64,000 nucleotides of DNA, from contig JBKCXU010000108.1 of assembly GCA_046316025.1 (NCBI GenBank), positions 82,057 to 146,056 of the forward strand, given 5' to 3'. Positions within the stretch are counted from its first letter, which is position 1. Each line of letters starts with the position of its first letter. Made by a program: the position numbers and the translations under genes. Shown one piece after another: positions 8,938 to 17,270 of the stretch. The stretch is from JAJTHJ01 sp046316025 (GTDB taxonomy: Bacteria > Pseudomonadota > Gammaproteobacteria > Burkholderiales > Burkholderiaceae_F). The notes beneath the pieces are model-generated. The model was not told the DNA's origin and did not search any database. It saw nothing but the letters and a program-made list of their open reading frames with translations.

Positions 8938-8969
8938 TACCGGATTTTCAGTAAGGGGTGGAGCGGATC

Positions 8970-10511
8970 GTGTTGCGCGCTTGGCTCACCGCCCTCGCCC
9001 TCGCGCTCGCCGGCTGCGCCACGCCGCTGCCGCAAGACCTGCCGCGCGGCGCGCCGGGCACGGCGCTGGCGCCGCAACCGAGTGGGCCGCTGGCGCAGGT
9101 GGAGGCGGCCTTGCACGCGCGGGCCGGTGCCGAGCAATCCGGCTTCATCCTGCTCGACCGCAACGACGAGGGCCTGCGCTGGCGGCTGACGCTGATCGAC
9201 TCGGCGCGGCACTCGCTCGACCTGCAGTACTACGCGTGGTGGGGCGACGAGGCCGGCGCGCTGCTCATCGAGCGCGTGGTGCAGGCGGCCGAGCGCGGAG
9301 TCAACGTGCGGCTGCTGCTGGACGATCTGAACACCATTCTCCAAGACGCTGCCCACCCGCGGCTGCGCGACCGCGCCGCCGCGCTGCTCGATGCGCATCC
9401 GAACATCGAACTGCGCCTGTTCAACCCCTGGCGCGAGCGTGAACTGGCGGGCCGGGCGCTGGAGCTCGCCGGCAACCTCGACCGCGTCAACCAGCGGATG
9501 CACAACAAGCTGATGGTCGCCGACAACCGTGTGGCGATCCTGGGCGGGCGCAACATCGGTAACGAGTACTTCGGGCTGTCGCCCGACTTCAACTTCCGCG
9601 ACCTCGACGTGCTGGGCGTCGGCCCGGTGGCGCGCCAGGCCTCGGGCGTGTTCGACCGCTTCTGGAACAGCGGCTGGGTGGTGCCGGCGGCAGCGCTCGG
9701 CATCCCCACCACGGCGGCCGAGGGCAGCGCGGAATTCGCCGCGCTCCGCGCCCGGCTGGCCGCCGCACCGGCGCTGGCAGGCTTTGCGCGCGAGCCGGCC
9801 GACTGGAGCGCCGCACTCGCCGCGCTGCCCGCGCAATTGCAGCCCGGCACGAGCAGCGTGCCGTCGGACACGCCGGACGCCGACGCCGTCAACCACCACA
9901 TGCCGGCGACGATCCGCGAGCTGATCGGCAGCGCGCAAAGCGAGGTGCTGATCGTCAACGCCTACATCATCCCCGGCCCGCACGCCGTGGAGCGCATGCG
10001 CCAGCAGACCGCGCGCGGCGTGCGCATCCGGATGCTGACCAACTCGCTCGCCTCGCACGACGTGCCGGCCGTCAACAGCCACTACAAGCCTTGGCGCAAA
10101 CCGCTGCTGGAGGCAGGGATCGAGTTGTACGAGGCGCGCGCCGACGCCGCTATCCGCGCCACCGTGGCCGACACCGCGCCGGTGCGCTCCGAGTTCATGG
10201 GCCTGCACGTCAAGGCCATCGTGGTCGACCGGCAGCGCGTCTTCATCGGCTCGATGAACCTCGATCCGCGCTCCTGGGGCATCAACAGCGAGATGGGTGT
10301 CGTGATCGACAGCCCCGGTCTGGCGGCGCAACTGGGGGCGATCATGGAGCGCGACATGCAGCCCGAGAACGCCTGGCAGGTCACGCTCGCGCCCGACGGC
10401 AGCCTGCGCTGGCGCGCGGGCGAAGTGGAGTTGACGAGTCAGCCCGCGCGCAACTTCTGGCAGCGGGTCGAAGATGTCATTTTCATGGCCTTCCCGCGCG
10501 ACCTGTATTGA
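8970..10511 (+). CDS. Phospholipase D / cardiolipin synthase-like lipoprotein
   Basis: A 513-residue protein with a lipoprotein signal (LTALALALAGC) and two HKD catalytic motifs: HNKLMVAD followed by GGRN, and HVKAIVVD followed by GSMNLDPRS. Paired HKD motifs define the phospholipase D superfamily; cardiolipin synthase C (ClsC/YmdC) is the likely relation. It probably acts on phospholipid head groups at the periplasmic side of a membrane. GTG 8970 was chosen because GGAG lies six bases upstream; GTG 8958 is an alternative four codons earlier. It converges on the metallophosphoesterase gene. Confidence 0.82.
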   Translation: MLRAWLTALALALAGCATPLPQDLPRGAPGTALAPQPSGPLAQVEAALHARAGAEQSGFILLDRNDEGLRWRLTLIDSARHSLDLQYYAWWGDEAGALLIERVVQAAERGVNVRLLLDDLNTILQDAAHPRLRDRAAALLDAHPNIELRLFNPWRERELAGRALELAGNLDRVNQRMHNKLMVADNRVAILGGRNIGNEYFGLSPDFNFRDLDVLGVGPVARQASGVFDRFWNSGWVVPAAALGIPTTAAEGSAEFAALRARLAAAPALAGFAREPADWSAALAALPAQLQPGTSSVPSDTPDADAVNHHMPATIRELIGSAQSEVLIVNAYIIPGPHAVERMRQQTARGVRIRMLTNSLASHDVPAVNSHYKPWRKPLLEAGIELYEARADAAIRATVADTAPVRSEFMGLHVKAIVVDRQRVFIGSMNLDPRSWGINSEMGVVIDSPGLAAQLGAIMERDMQPENAWQVTLAPDGSLRWRAGEVELTSQPARNFWQRVEDVIFMAFPRDLY

Positions 10512-10598
10512 GCGTCGACGGGGCGTGATTGCCGCGACGCATCGTGCGTTGGCTGTCCCGCGCGCGGCAGCGTCACACGCAACATCGCGACCCCAGCC

Positions 10599-12431
10599 TC
10601 ATTGCATCCCCACCGTGGCCTCGATGCGGAAAAAATGCAGCGCGCGCCGCTCGGCCTCGTCGCGGCCGCCGCGCCGCTCCACGCTGGTCAGGTCGTAGTC
10701 GGCGCGCGCGGCGATCACCGCGCGGCAGACCATGTAATTGCGTACCCGCGGGTCGTTGATCCGGTCCAACTGATTGTTGATCGAGTCGATGAAACGCGCC
10801 CGCTCGCGGAATAGCGCAATGGTCTCCTCCAGGCTCTCGGCCTGGCGAGCACGCAACTGCGCGCTGCACACCGGCAGCGGCGCGCCCTGGCAGGCCGCCG
10901 GGCTGCGCATGTTGCGTACCGCCGGCACGGTGTCGGCAAAGTCGCGGTACAGGCCGTCGAGCGTTTCCAGCAGCGCGTCCTGGTAACGCAGGCCGCTTTC
11001 GTACTGGCCTTGCAGGCAGGGCGCGCACCATTCGCCCAGGCCCTGCACCAGCCAATCCACCAGCGTGCCGCGGGCGTCGCGCTGGTGCTTGACGACCAGC
11101 AGCTCGCTCTCCTCCAGCGCGGCTGCCGAATAGCCGGTGTCGGTGCAGGTCGCCGCCTCCCAGGCGCGCAGCAGTTCGAGGTCGTCTTGCGGCGTTGCGC
11201 CGAGATTGGGCAGGATCTCGGCGTGCACTTGCAGCCGCTGCGCCGGCGCGTCGTAGGCGAAGCGGATCCGCCGGTAGGCGAGCGGCCAGTCCGACAGCGA
11301 ATTGACGTTCAACTCCAGCAGCGGACGCGAACCGACGGTGTGCCGGGCCCAGAAGCCGCGGTGCGTATGGGCGGAGATGTAGACGAGCGGATGATCGAGT
11401 GTGGCCATCAGCGCGCCGAGCCGCACCTGCGACCCGAAGGACAGCGAGTTCCAGTTATGGTGCCCGGCAAAGACCACGATGTCGCCGGCACGCCGGGCCT
11501 CTTCGATCCACGCTGCGGCGGCGCGCAGTTGATCGCCGCGCACATGGCCGATGCTGCCGGGGCTGATCTCGCGCACCGCGTCGAGCGAACCCACGATCGC
11601 ATCGACCTGATTGGTGTCCAGGCCGACGATCGTCACCCGGCGCGGCGCCCCCGGCGCCGCCGGCGGCCGCAGCTTCTGCACCACAAAGGAATTGGCGTAC
11701 GAGGTCTCGTCGGCGAGGCGGGCCTCGATGCCGGCCAGGAAACCCTCCGGATCCGGGTTGCGCCAGGACAGGCGCGCCTCGCCGCGCATCGGTGCCGGCG
11801 GCAGGCCCGCATAGACCCGCGGGTAGGCCGCCAGATAGCTCAGGTAGGTAGCCAGAAAGGTGCGCCGGTCCACCGCGCTTTCGCGCGGGTTGTGCATGCC
11901 GCCTTGGCCGCCGTCGTCGGCGCCGCGCACGCAGCCGCGGTACCAGGCATGGCCGCTGTCTTCGAGCGCCTCGGCGATCACCGGCGAATTGAAGATGCCG
12001 AACATCAGACCGTCGTGATTGCCCGGCAGCAGGGCGCCGGGCTGGCGTGCCGCCGCGAACACCGCTGCCATCCGTGCCAACTCGGAACGGCAGGACATGT
12101 CGAGCAGATCGCCGAGGTGGACGAAGGGATCGTCGGTGTTATTGACGATCACCCATTCGAGAATGCGCCGCCCGAAGAGAGGTTGCTCCGGCGGGCGCTG
12201 TGCGACCTCGACATAGGCGTCCACCGCGCCGTCGTTGTTGTGCAGAGGAAAGCCGGTGACCTCGTGCTCCTGCGAATCGCCAAAAGCGATGAAGGGCCGG
12301 GTCAGCAGCACGTAGCCGCCGGGCGGATCGGGCGGCGGCGGAACCGGCTTGACGAACTGCGCGCAACCGGCAACGAGCAACGCGGTTACCGCCAGAAACG
12401 GCACGCCCATAAACCAAGAACCGCGGCTCAT
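10599..12431 (-). CDS. Calcineurin-like metallophosphoesterase lipoprotein
   Basis: A 610-residue protein with a lipobox (ALLVAGC). It carries the metal-ligand blocks of the family in order: AFGDSQ, VHLGDLLD, LPGNHDG, FAGHHNWNS and ISAHTHRGFW. These bind two metals for phosphoester hydrolysis. The C-terminal 200 residues are extra, Cys-containing (for example CAPCLQGQYESG) and unassigned. ATG 12431 is preceded by AGGAAA at a good distance; TTG 12452 is possible but less likely. The substrate is unknown. It probably acts on the outer face of the inner membrane or in the outer membrane. Confidence 0.78.
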   Translation of the reverse strand: MSRGSWFMGVPFLAVTALLVAGCAQFVKPVPPPPDPPGGYVLLTRPFIAFGDSQEHEVTGFPLHNNDGAVDAYVEVAQRPPEQPLFGRRILEWVIVNNTDDPFVHLGDLLDMSCRSELARMAAVFAAARQPGALLPGNHDGLMFGIFNSPVIAEALEDSGHAWYRGCVRGADDGGQGGMHNPRESAVDRRTFLATYLSYLAAYPRVYAGLPPAPMRGEARLSWRNPDPEGFLAGIEARLADETSYANSFVVQKLRPPAAPGAPRRVTIVGLDTNQVDAIVGSLDAVREISPGSIGHVRGDQLRAAAAWIEEARRAGDIVVFAGHHNWNSLSFGSQVRLGALMATLDHPLVYISAHTHRGFWARHTVGSRPLLELNVNSLSDWPLAYRRIRFAYDAPAQRLQVHAEILPNLGATPQDDLELLRAWEAATCTDTGYSAAALEESELLVVKHQRDARGTLVDWLVQGLGEWCAPCLQGQYESGLRYQDALLETLDGLYRDFADTVPAVRNMRSPAACQGAPLPVCSAQLRARQAESLEETIALFRERARFIDSINNQLDRINDPRVRNYMVCRAVIAARADYDLTSVERRGGRDEAERRALHFFRIEATVGMQ

Positions 12432-12486
12432 CGTGGGTTTCCTGGACGCCAATTCAGTCCTTGGCGCGCACGATAGCGCGGCTTGC

Positions 12487-12530
12487 GCTGCGGGGCCGCG
12501 CGCGCCACCCGTCGCGGGCGGCCCCGCAGC
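12487..12530. terminator. Strong hairpin after the histone-like gene
   Basis: GCTGCGGGGCCG and its exact complement CGGCCCCGCAGC flank a 20-base GC-rich loop, just downstream of the stop at 12536 on the minus strand. No T-run follows, so an intrinsic terminator is not proven. It could also stabilise the transcript 3' end. Confidence 0.4.
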
Positions 12531-12535
12531 GGCGC

Positions 12536-12934
12536 TCAGCGCCGCGCCGTGGTCTTCTTCGCAGTCTTCTTGGCGACGGCCTTCTTGGCCGGCTTCGTGG
12601 CGGCGGCGATCTTGCGCTCGACCGCTTTTTCGACCGCGACGGCCTTCTTCGTCACCTTGCGCACCGACTTTTTCACCGCCGCCGACAGCGAGTTCCAGGC
12701 GCCTTGGGCATCGTCTTTCAGTTGCTCGAGGCGATTCTCGCCCGCGCGCCCGGCGCGCTTGAGCTTGGCCTTCGCGGTCTTGAGCCCGCGTTCCATTTCG
12801 CGGGTGCGCTTTTCCAAATCGATGCGCGCATCGGACGCCGCCACCTTGGCGCGCGCCTTGGTCGAGGCGAGCTTCGCCTTTGCGAGTCCCAACTCCGCTT
12901 CGATCTTGCCTTTCAGTGCCGCTTTGCTTGCCAT
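12536..12934 (-). CDS. Small basic Lys/Ala-rich coiled-coil protein with histone H1-like tail
   Basis: A 132-residue protein with no signal peptide. The first two thirds are a long charged helix (KAALKGKIEAELGLAKAKLA; DLEKRTREMERGLKTAKAKL). The last 40 residues are Lys/Ala-rich and end KKAVAKKTAKKTTARR, like AlgP- or histone H1-type tails. It may bind DNA or RNA or act in stress. This is inferred from composition, and no specific family is recognised with certainty. ATG 12934 has AAGGA upstream; the longer frame to 13018 has an implausible Cys/Arg-rich leader. It is followed on the same strand by GlsB and SYLF genes upstream, which suggests a stress cassette. Confidence 0.6.
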   Translation of the reverse strand: MASKAALKGKIEAELGLAKAKLASTKARAKVAASDARIDLEKRTREMERGLKTAKAKLKRAGRAGENRLEQLKDDAQGAWNSLSAAVKKSVRKVTKKAVAVEKAVERKIAAATKPAKKAVAKKTAKKTTARR

Positions 12935-12968
12935 GGAGAAAATCCTTCTAAAAAACGGTTGTTCCGAA

Positions 12969-13220
12969 TCACGCCTTCTTGAGCAGACCGACCACGAACA
13001 GCAGCACGACCGCGCCAACGGTGGCCGTCACCAGCGAGCCGATCAAGCCCGCACCGCTCAAGCCGAGCAGCCCGAACAGGAAACCGCCGATGAGCGAGCC
13101 GACGATGCCGACCACGATATTGCCCAGCAGTCCGAAGCCGCCGCCGCGCATCAGCTTGCCGGCGATCCAGCCCGCCAACGCACCGATGACCAGAAATGCC
13201 AACCAACCCATGCCTTCCAT
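12969..13220 (-). CDS. GlsB/YeaQ/YmgE family stress-response membrane protein
   Basis: An 83-residue protein with three short glycine-rich membrane segments (WLAFLVIGALAGWIAGKLM; NIVVGIVGSLIGGFLFGLLG; ATVGAVVLLFVVGLL). Length, topology and the GWIAGKLMRG motif match the transglycosylase-associated/GlsB family, which is widely induced by envelope or stationary-phase stress. ATG 13220 is preceded by a strong AAGGAGG. The molecular role of the family is not known. It lies between the histone-like and SYLF genes on the same strand. Confidence 0.88.
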   Translation of the reverse strand: MEGMGWLAFLVIGALAGWIAGKLMRGGGFGLLGNIVVGIVGSLIGGFLFGLLGLSGAGLIGSLVTATVGAVVLLFVVGLLKKA

Positions 13221-13295
13221 GACTGTCCTCCTTAACAAAGAAAGCGGGCTGCTCCGAATGCGCCGCAGCCCGCCCAGTCGCGCCGCTCCAGAAGC

Positions 13296-13862
13296 CTACT
13301 TCGCTTTGTAGCTGAACTTCTGTCCCGCGACGACGGCCTGGTACATCAAGCCACCCTTGGCCACCGTATAGGTCGCCATGCCCTTGTGATACTTGCCCAC
13401 CGCGGCGGCATTGTTCTTGCCGCCGCTGGCGGTAGCCGACGAGCCGGTCGTGCTTGCCGCGCCGCCGACGGCGGCGGTAATCGCCACGGCCTGCGCCTCG
13501 GCGCTGAACTCGAAGTTGCCCTTGGTGAATTGCTTCAGCGCACGCTCGTCTTCAAAGAGGATGATCTGGCTGAACGCCTCGGCGCCTAGTTGCCAGCCCA
13601 CCGAGGCCTGCGTCATCGAGGTGTCGCCGATGTACTTGCCTTTCTCGTAGACGCGGCCCTTGCCGAAGGCGCCGCCCACTCCGACCCCGGCCTTGCCGAT
13701 GGTCGGAAACACGGCGTAGCCGTAAGCCTTGGAGATCATCGGCCCGCTTTCGACGGCCTTCTTGAAGACGTCGACGGTGTTCTGGAACTCGTCCGCAAAA
13801 GCGGGCGTCGCGGTCAGCGCCAGCAGCGGCACCGCGAGAATCGACAACAAACGCTTGATCAT
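13296..13862 (-). CDS. Exported SYLF (Ysc84-like) lipid-binding domain protein
   Basis: A 188-residue protein with a clear signal peptide (LLSILAVPLLALTATPAFA). The mature part has SYLF features: KAYGYAVFPTIGKAGVGVGG, GRVYEKGKYIGDTSMTQASV and a C-terminal YQAVVAGQKFSYKAK. SYLF domains bind phosphoinositides or other lipids in eukaryotes; bacterial exported members are common and poorly understood. It is first in a same-strand run with the GlsB-type and histone-like genes, with about 75 bases before GlsB. Confidence 0.85.
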   Translation of the reverse strand: MIKRLLSILAVPLLALTATPAFADEFQNTVDVFKKAVESGPMISKAYGYAVFPTIGKAGVGVGGAFGKGRVYEKGKYIGDTSMTQASVGWQLGAEAFSQIILFEDERALKQFTKGNFEFSAEAQAVAITAAVGGAASTTGSSATASGGKNNAAAVGKYHKGMATYTVAKGGLMYQAVVAGQKFSYKAK

Positions 13863-13919
13863 GACTTCGACCTTTCCGTGAAGATGCGGCCGGGCTGCTG
13901 CCGCGGGTTGCGGGAAAAC

Positions 13920-14864
13920 TCAGAACTCGATCGTCTTGTCCAGCCGCAGCACCCAGCCCGCCTCGCCGTGGCCGAGCTTGTACTGCAACTGACGCATCTT
14001 GCCGGTGGGCGCGGCGGGGTCGCCGCCCTTGCCGTAGAGCGGGAAGCGCCGCACGAAGGTGGACTCGACCACGGCCATCTCGTCACCGCCGCGAAAACCG
14101 GCGGCAGCCCCCGAGTGCGTTTCCAGTTCCGGCAGCGCGATCCACGACAGCGACTTGCGATTGTTGGCGGCCAGCGCCACCAGCGACATCCGCGGCTGCG
14201 GGCCGGGGCCGCGCACGTAGACGTAAATTTCCGGCGAGCGATCGACGTTCAGATCGGCGATGTCGGCGCCGGTCACCACGCCGGCCACGTCCATCTGGAA
14301 CGGGCTGTTGTCGATCTGTAGCCCGGTCGGAACGATGCGCACCGCATTGCCGCTGGCGCGGTTCGGGCTCGTCACCTGGAAGCGGATGCCGTGCAACTCG
14401 AAGCTCTGGTCGAAGGGCGTTGCGATGGCCGACGCGGCCGGCGTGGCCGCGCCGATCAGCGACACGGCGAGCGAGTAGTCGGTGGACTCGCCGCGGCGCG
14501 CGGCCGCGCGCATCAGGTACACGCGCAACCGGTACTCCCCGTCGGCGGGCAGGCGGGTTTCGTACCGGTTGGGCTGCGCGGCGCTGGAGCCGACGAAGAG
14601 CGCCTCCTCCGACCCCGGCGGCAGCACGTTGAAGTAGGCCATCCGGTTGCTCGGCTTGAAGGTCACGGCCAGCATCTGCCCCGCGCGTCCGCGCACCAGG
14701 TAGTCCACATCCTGGTCGCCCTTCAGATGCCCCTTGACGGTGACGGTCGAGGCGCCGGCCGGGAATTGGATGGGCTCGGTGCGTATGCCGTCGGCGGCAT
14801 GCACGGCGCCCACGGCGAACGCGGCGCAAAGAGCAAAGGCGGTCAAACGGTGGAATGAACTCAT
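13920..14864 (-). CDS. Exported protein with PliG/YcgK-like (g-type lysozyme inhibitor-like) domain
   Basis: A 314-residue protein with signal peptide (LTAFALCAAFAVGAVHA). Residues about 25-135 follow the plan of the periplasmic g-type lysozyme inhibitor PliG: PAGASTVTVKGHLKG, DYLVRGRAGQMLAVTFKP, YFNVLPPGS, then RLRVYLMRAAARRGESTDYS. The gene at 23421 carries a clearly related domain. The C-terminal half (RFQVTSPNRASGNAVRIVPT onward) is a separate unassigned beta-rich domain containing EIYVYVRGPG. Lysozyme inhibition is inference from resemblance. ATG 14864 follows the signal-peptide pattern; the frame is open upstream without a plausible leader. A motif shared with 21872 and 23288 lies 69 bases upstream. 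Confidence 0.6.
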   Translation of the reverse strand: MSSFHRLTAFALCAAFAVGAVHAADGIRTEPIQFPAGASTVTVKGHLKGDQDVDYLVRGRAGQMLAVTFKPSNRMAYFNVLPPGSEEALFVGSSAAQPNRYETRLPADGEYRLRVYLMRAAARRGESTDYSLAVSLIGAATPAASAIATPFDQSFELHGIRFQVTSPNRASGNAVRIVPTGLQIDNSPFQMDVAGVVTGADIADLNVDRSPEIYVYVRGPGPQPRMSLVALAANNRKSLSWIALPELETHSGAAAGFRGGDEMAVVESTFVRRFPLYGKGGDPAAPTGKMRQLQYKLGHGEAGWVLRLDKTIEF

Positions 14865-14933
14865 GGAGATCGCAGGGCTGAGCGGTGTGTGCAAACGGGC
14901 AACAATCGATTTCACCCGCTCGCGCCAGCGCAC

Positions 14934-14961
14934 GCTAGCCGAAAAGCGAACGGCCCGGCGC
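14934..14961 (-). promoter_or_regulatory. Shared upstream motif, copy A
   Basis: On the minus strand it reads CGTTCGCTTTTCGGCTAGC, one mismatch from the copy at 23288-23314. It ends 69 bases before the ATG of the PliG-like gene. The protein or sigma factor that reads it is unknown. Confidence 0.55.
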
Positions 14962-15031
14962 TCGCCTCTTGTTGGTACGGCCCAAGGACGTCTCAAACGC
15001 CCCGCGGCGGCGATGTGAACCGTACCGCACA

Positions 15032-15063
15032 GCCGTCGCCCCGGCGCAGGCCGGGGCGACGGC
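15032..15063. repeat. REP-type perfect hairpin
   Basis: GCCGTCGCCCCGGC and its exact complement are separated by GCAG, a 14-base perfect stem. It lies between the end of the LprI-like gene (minus strand, 15115) and the next start, so it may end the transcript of the LprI-like/kinase-like pair. The rest of 14865-15114 shows no gene. Confidence 0.6.
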
Positions 15064-15114
15064 AAGCGAACTCGCTCGGCGACGAGCGGATTCAAACGTC
15101 ACCGGACCGGATCA

Positions 15115-15744
15115 TCAGGACGACGTGCAGTCGAGGCTGAATCTGGCACCCCGCAGCGACCGCAACTCGACCGTCCGCGCCCCGTCGCCCCGCGCACGCA
15201 CGACGATGCGCACATACGGCACCCAGTCGGCCACCGCGCCGCGCTCGAAGGCCACCGCGAGCAGCTTGCCATCGGCGTCGCGCAGCGTCGCCGTTCCGCC
15301 GGCGGCAAGCCGCAGCGTGCTTCGGCCCGGCGGGCCGCTGCAACTCCACTCTTTGGCATCGCCCGCGGCAGGCCCGGGCGCAGCCGCGAGCGCATGGAGG
15401 ACCTCGATGCGCTCCGCGTAGGCGGCGTGCAGGCAGGCCGCGTGCCGCTCCGAAAACGCGCAGCGGCTGCGGCGCTTGAACCAGTCTTCCTGCGGCTCGA
15501 TCCATTCGCCGTCGCTGGCGAGCGCACGCGCGCCCGCCGCGGCGTAGGCCGCCAGCATCCGCCGGTCGAGCGCGCGCAACGACGCATCGCCGCACACGAG
15601 CAAGTCGCTGGCGTAGGTCGGCGCCTCGCAGTTGGCGGCGACTTGCGCCGGCGGTGGCGGCACAGCCCGCGCCGGCCACAGCGCCATCGCACCGAGCGCC
15701 AGCGCGGCGACGCTCGCCATCCGTCGCGGCGACCGCATGGTCAC
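15115..15744 (-). CDS. Exported LprI-like (lysozyme-inhibitor LprI family) protein
   Basis: About 209 residues from GTG 15744, or 207 from ATG 15738. The GTG overlaps the upstream stop as GTGA, so the gene is coupled to the kinase-like gene. After a signal peptide (VAALALGAMALWPARA) the mature region begins NCEAPTYASDLLVCGDASLRALDRRMLAAY, followed by PQEDWFKRRSRCA and CLHAAYAERIEVL. Cys spacing, LD-x-x-L/M and the Q-x-W-x-x-x-R-x-x-C pattern match the LprI (DUF1311) family, whose named member in Mycobacterium inhibits lysozyme. The C-terminal 75 residues (WSCSGPPGRSTLRL to DCTSS) form a second small beta domain with two Cys. Inhibitor activity here is inference. Confidence 0.6.
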   Translation of the reverse strand: MTMRSPRRMASVAALALGAMALWPARAVPPPPAQVAANCEAPTYASDLLVCGDASLRALDRRMLAAYAAAGARALASDGEWIEPQEDWFKRRSRCAFSERHAACLHAAYAERIEVLHALAAAPGPAAGDAKEWSCSGPPGRSTLRLAAGGTATLRDADGKLLAVAFERGAVADWVPYVRIVVRARGDGARTVELRSLRGARFSLDCTSS

Positions 15745-17204
15745 GGACGCTCGCAGTCGACCTGGCGTTCCGGCACCGCACCGTCCCGCAGGAAGGCCTC
15801 GGGGTCGAGGTCGAAGCGCAGCCGACCGGCGGCGCAGTGCGCCCGCAGGATCGCCGCCGCTGCGCGGGTGTTGGCCGCAATCTGCCGGAACTCGCCCTCG
15901 CTCAGGCCGAAGCTCGCGCGCGTGTAGGTCCACAGCGGCCCCTGCGCGTCGAAGTCGCGCGCCAGCGCGAGCAGCCGCCGGTAGGTCGCCGCGTCGTAGT
16001 GGCGCAGCGCGTCGAGCATGCCGGTGCGTTGGGTGAAGTTGAGGTAGCTCGTGCGCACGCCGGCGTCGTTGTCGGCGAGTTCGGTGCGCTTGAGCAGCTT
16101 GGGCGCGAAGCGCGCGATCTCGTCCGGAACCTGCCGGCCGTGCGCCGGCATCCGCCGCGCGCGGCCGTCCTCGGTCCAGTACCAGTAGGCGAGGTAGTCG
16201 ATGTTGCCGACGCGGTCTTGCTGGCCGAAGATGAAGTCGAGCAGGACGATGTCGGTCAGCTCGCGCATCCAGAACACCATCTGATCGCGGCGCACCGCCG
16301 CCGGCAGCGCCGCCGCGGCGTGCCCCTGGGCCAGGCCCTCAGCGATCGCCGCGTCGAGCGGCCGCGGGCTGCGCAGCGCGACAAAGGGCGCGGTCTCCTG
16401 AAAGTCGCGGCTCTGGCCCTCGCCCCAGCCGGAGCGGCGCGAGCCGTTGACTTCCTCGCCGTACTGCCGCCCGCGCGGATGCAGCAGCACGCCGTAGACC
16501 GCGCGGCGGTCGGGCGTGAAGAGTTCGTCGGGCACGGGGTAGCTCTCGGGCCGGCTTGCGGCCTGGGCGAGCGCGGTCCAGCCGGCGTGGTTCATGCGTA
16601 GCGCCGGCCGCGCGCCCGACTCGCGCTCGCCCGGCACCGCCACCCGCGTGCGGTGCGCCTCGCGGTCCATCGTGCGCAGTACCGCCGGCGGCACGTGCAC
16701 CGCGGCGTCGAAGTAGCGCGCGTAGTGGTAGTACAGCAGCGCGGCGTTGGCGTAGGTGGCGCTCGACGCGCCAGTATTGACCGACATCTTGAACGAGATC
16801 GGCACCGCGGCCGCTTCGCGCGCGACCACCTGCCCGCGCGGACAGACCTCGCGCTCGAAGCCCGCCGCGTTGCCGGCGTAGGGGCCGCCGGTGAGATCGT
16901 GGATCAGGGTGCCGGGGCTGGTGCTGAAGAGCTTGGGGCAGAGCGCGTACGTCGTGCCGTGCAGGTCGATCTCGCAGAGGGATTCTTCCTCGCGCGTATC
17001 GGCCTCGCGATAGACGGCGCGAGGCATGCGCGCCAGCACCACGCAGGACTCGGCCACCCCCGCCGGCGAGACGAACTTCCGCACCGTGCCGGCGACCTCG
17101 GCGGAAGCGGCGGCGTCGCGCGCGGGCAGCGCGATCAGGGCGACCGCCAGTACGGCGGCCCGTGCGACCGACGGGTTGCGCGTTAGGATGAGCAGGCGTC
17201 GCAT
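15741..17204 (-). CDS. Exported protein with atypical protein-kinase-like (Fam20C/HipA-type) features
   Basis: A 487-residue protein with a signal peptide (AAVLAVALIALPARDAAA). Several blocks suggest an atypical kinase fold. A lysine strand SFKMSV (137-142) is followed by a helix YANAALLYYHYARYFDAAVH leading to VPPAVLR. Then come DIVLLDFIFGQQDRVGNID (318-336), with a DRxxN catalytic-loop look, and LKRTELADNDAG (371-382) as a possible metal-binding Asp segment. These recall Fam20C, CotH and HipA kinases. I do not recognise a named bacterial family, and the protein may be catalytically dead. It is divergent from a secreted phosphatase (17271) and overlaps an LprI-like gene. Confidence 0.45.
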   Translation of the reverse strand: MRRLLILTRNPSVARAAVLAVALIALPARDAAASAEVAGTVRKFVSPAGVAESCVVLARMPRAVYREADTREEESLCEIDLHGTTYALCPKLFSTSPGTLIHDLTGGPYAGNAAGFEREVCPRGQVVAREAAAVPISFKMSVNTGASSATYANAALLYYHYARYFDAAVHVPPAVLRTMDREAHRTRVAVPGERESGARPALRMNHAGWTALAQAASRPESYPVPDELFTPDRRAVYGVLLHPRGRQYGEEVNGSRRSGWGEGQSRDFQETAPFVALRSPRPLDAAIAEGLAQGHAAAALPAAVRRDQMVFWMRELTDIVLLDFIFGQQDRVGNIDYLAYWYWTEDGRARRMPAHGRQVPDEIARFAPKLLKRTELADNDAGVRTSYLNFTQRTGMLDALRHYDAATYRRLLALARDFDAQGPLWTYTRASFGLSEGEFRQIAANTRAAAAILRAHCAAGRLRFDLDPEAFLRDGAVPERQVDCERP

Positions 17205-17270
17205 CGGCGAGCGGCAGCGGAATCAGGGGCGCGAACATACACGCAAGCGGCCCGCCGGGAGAAATCACGG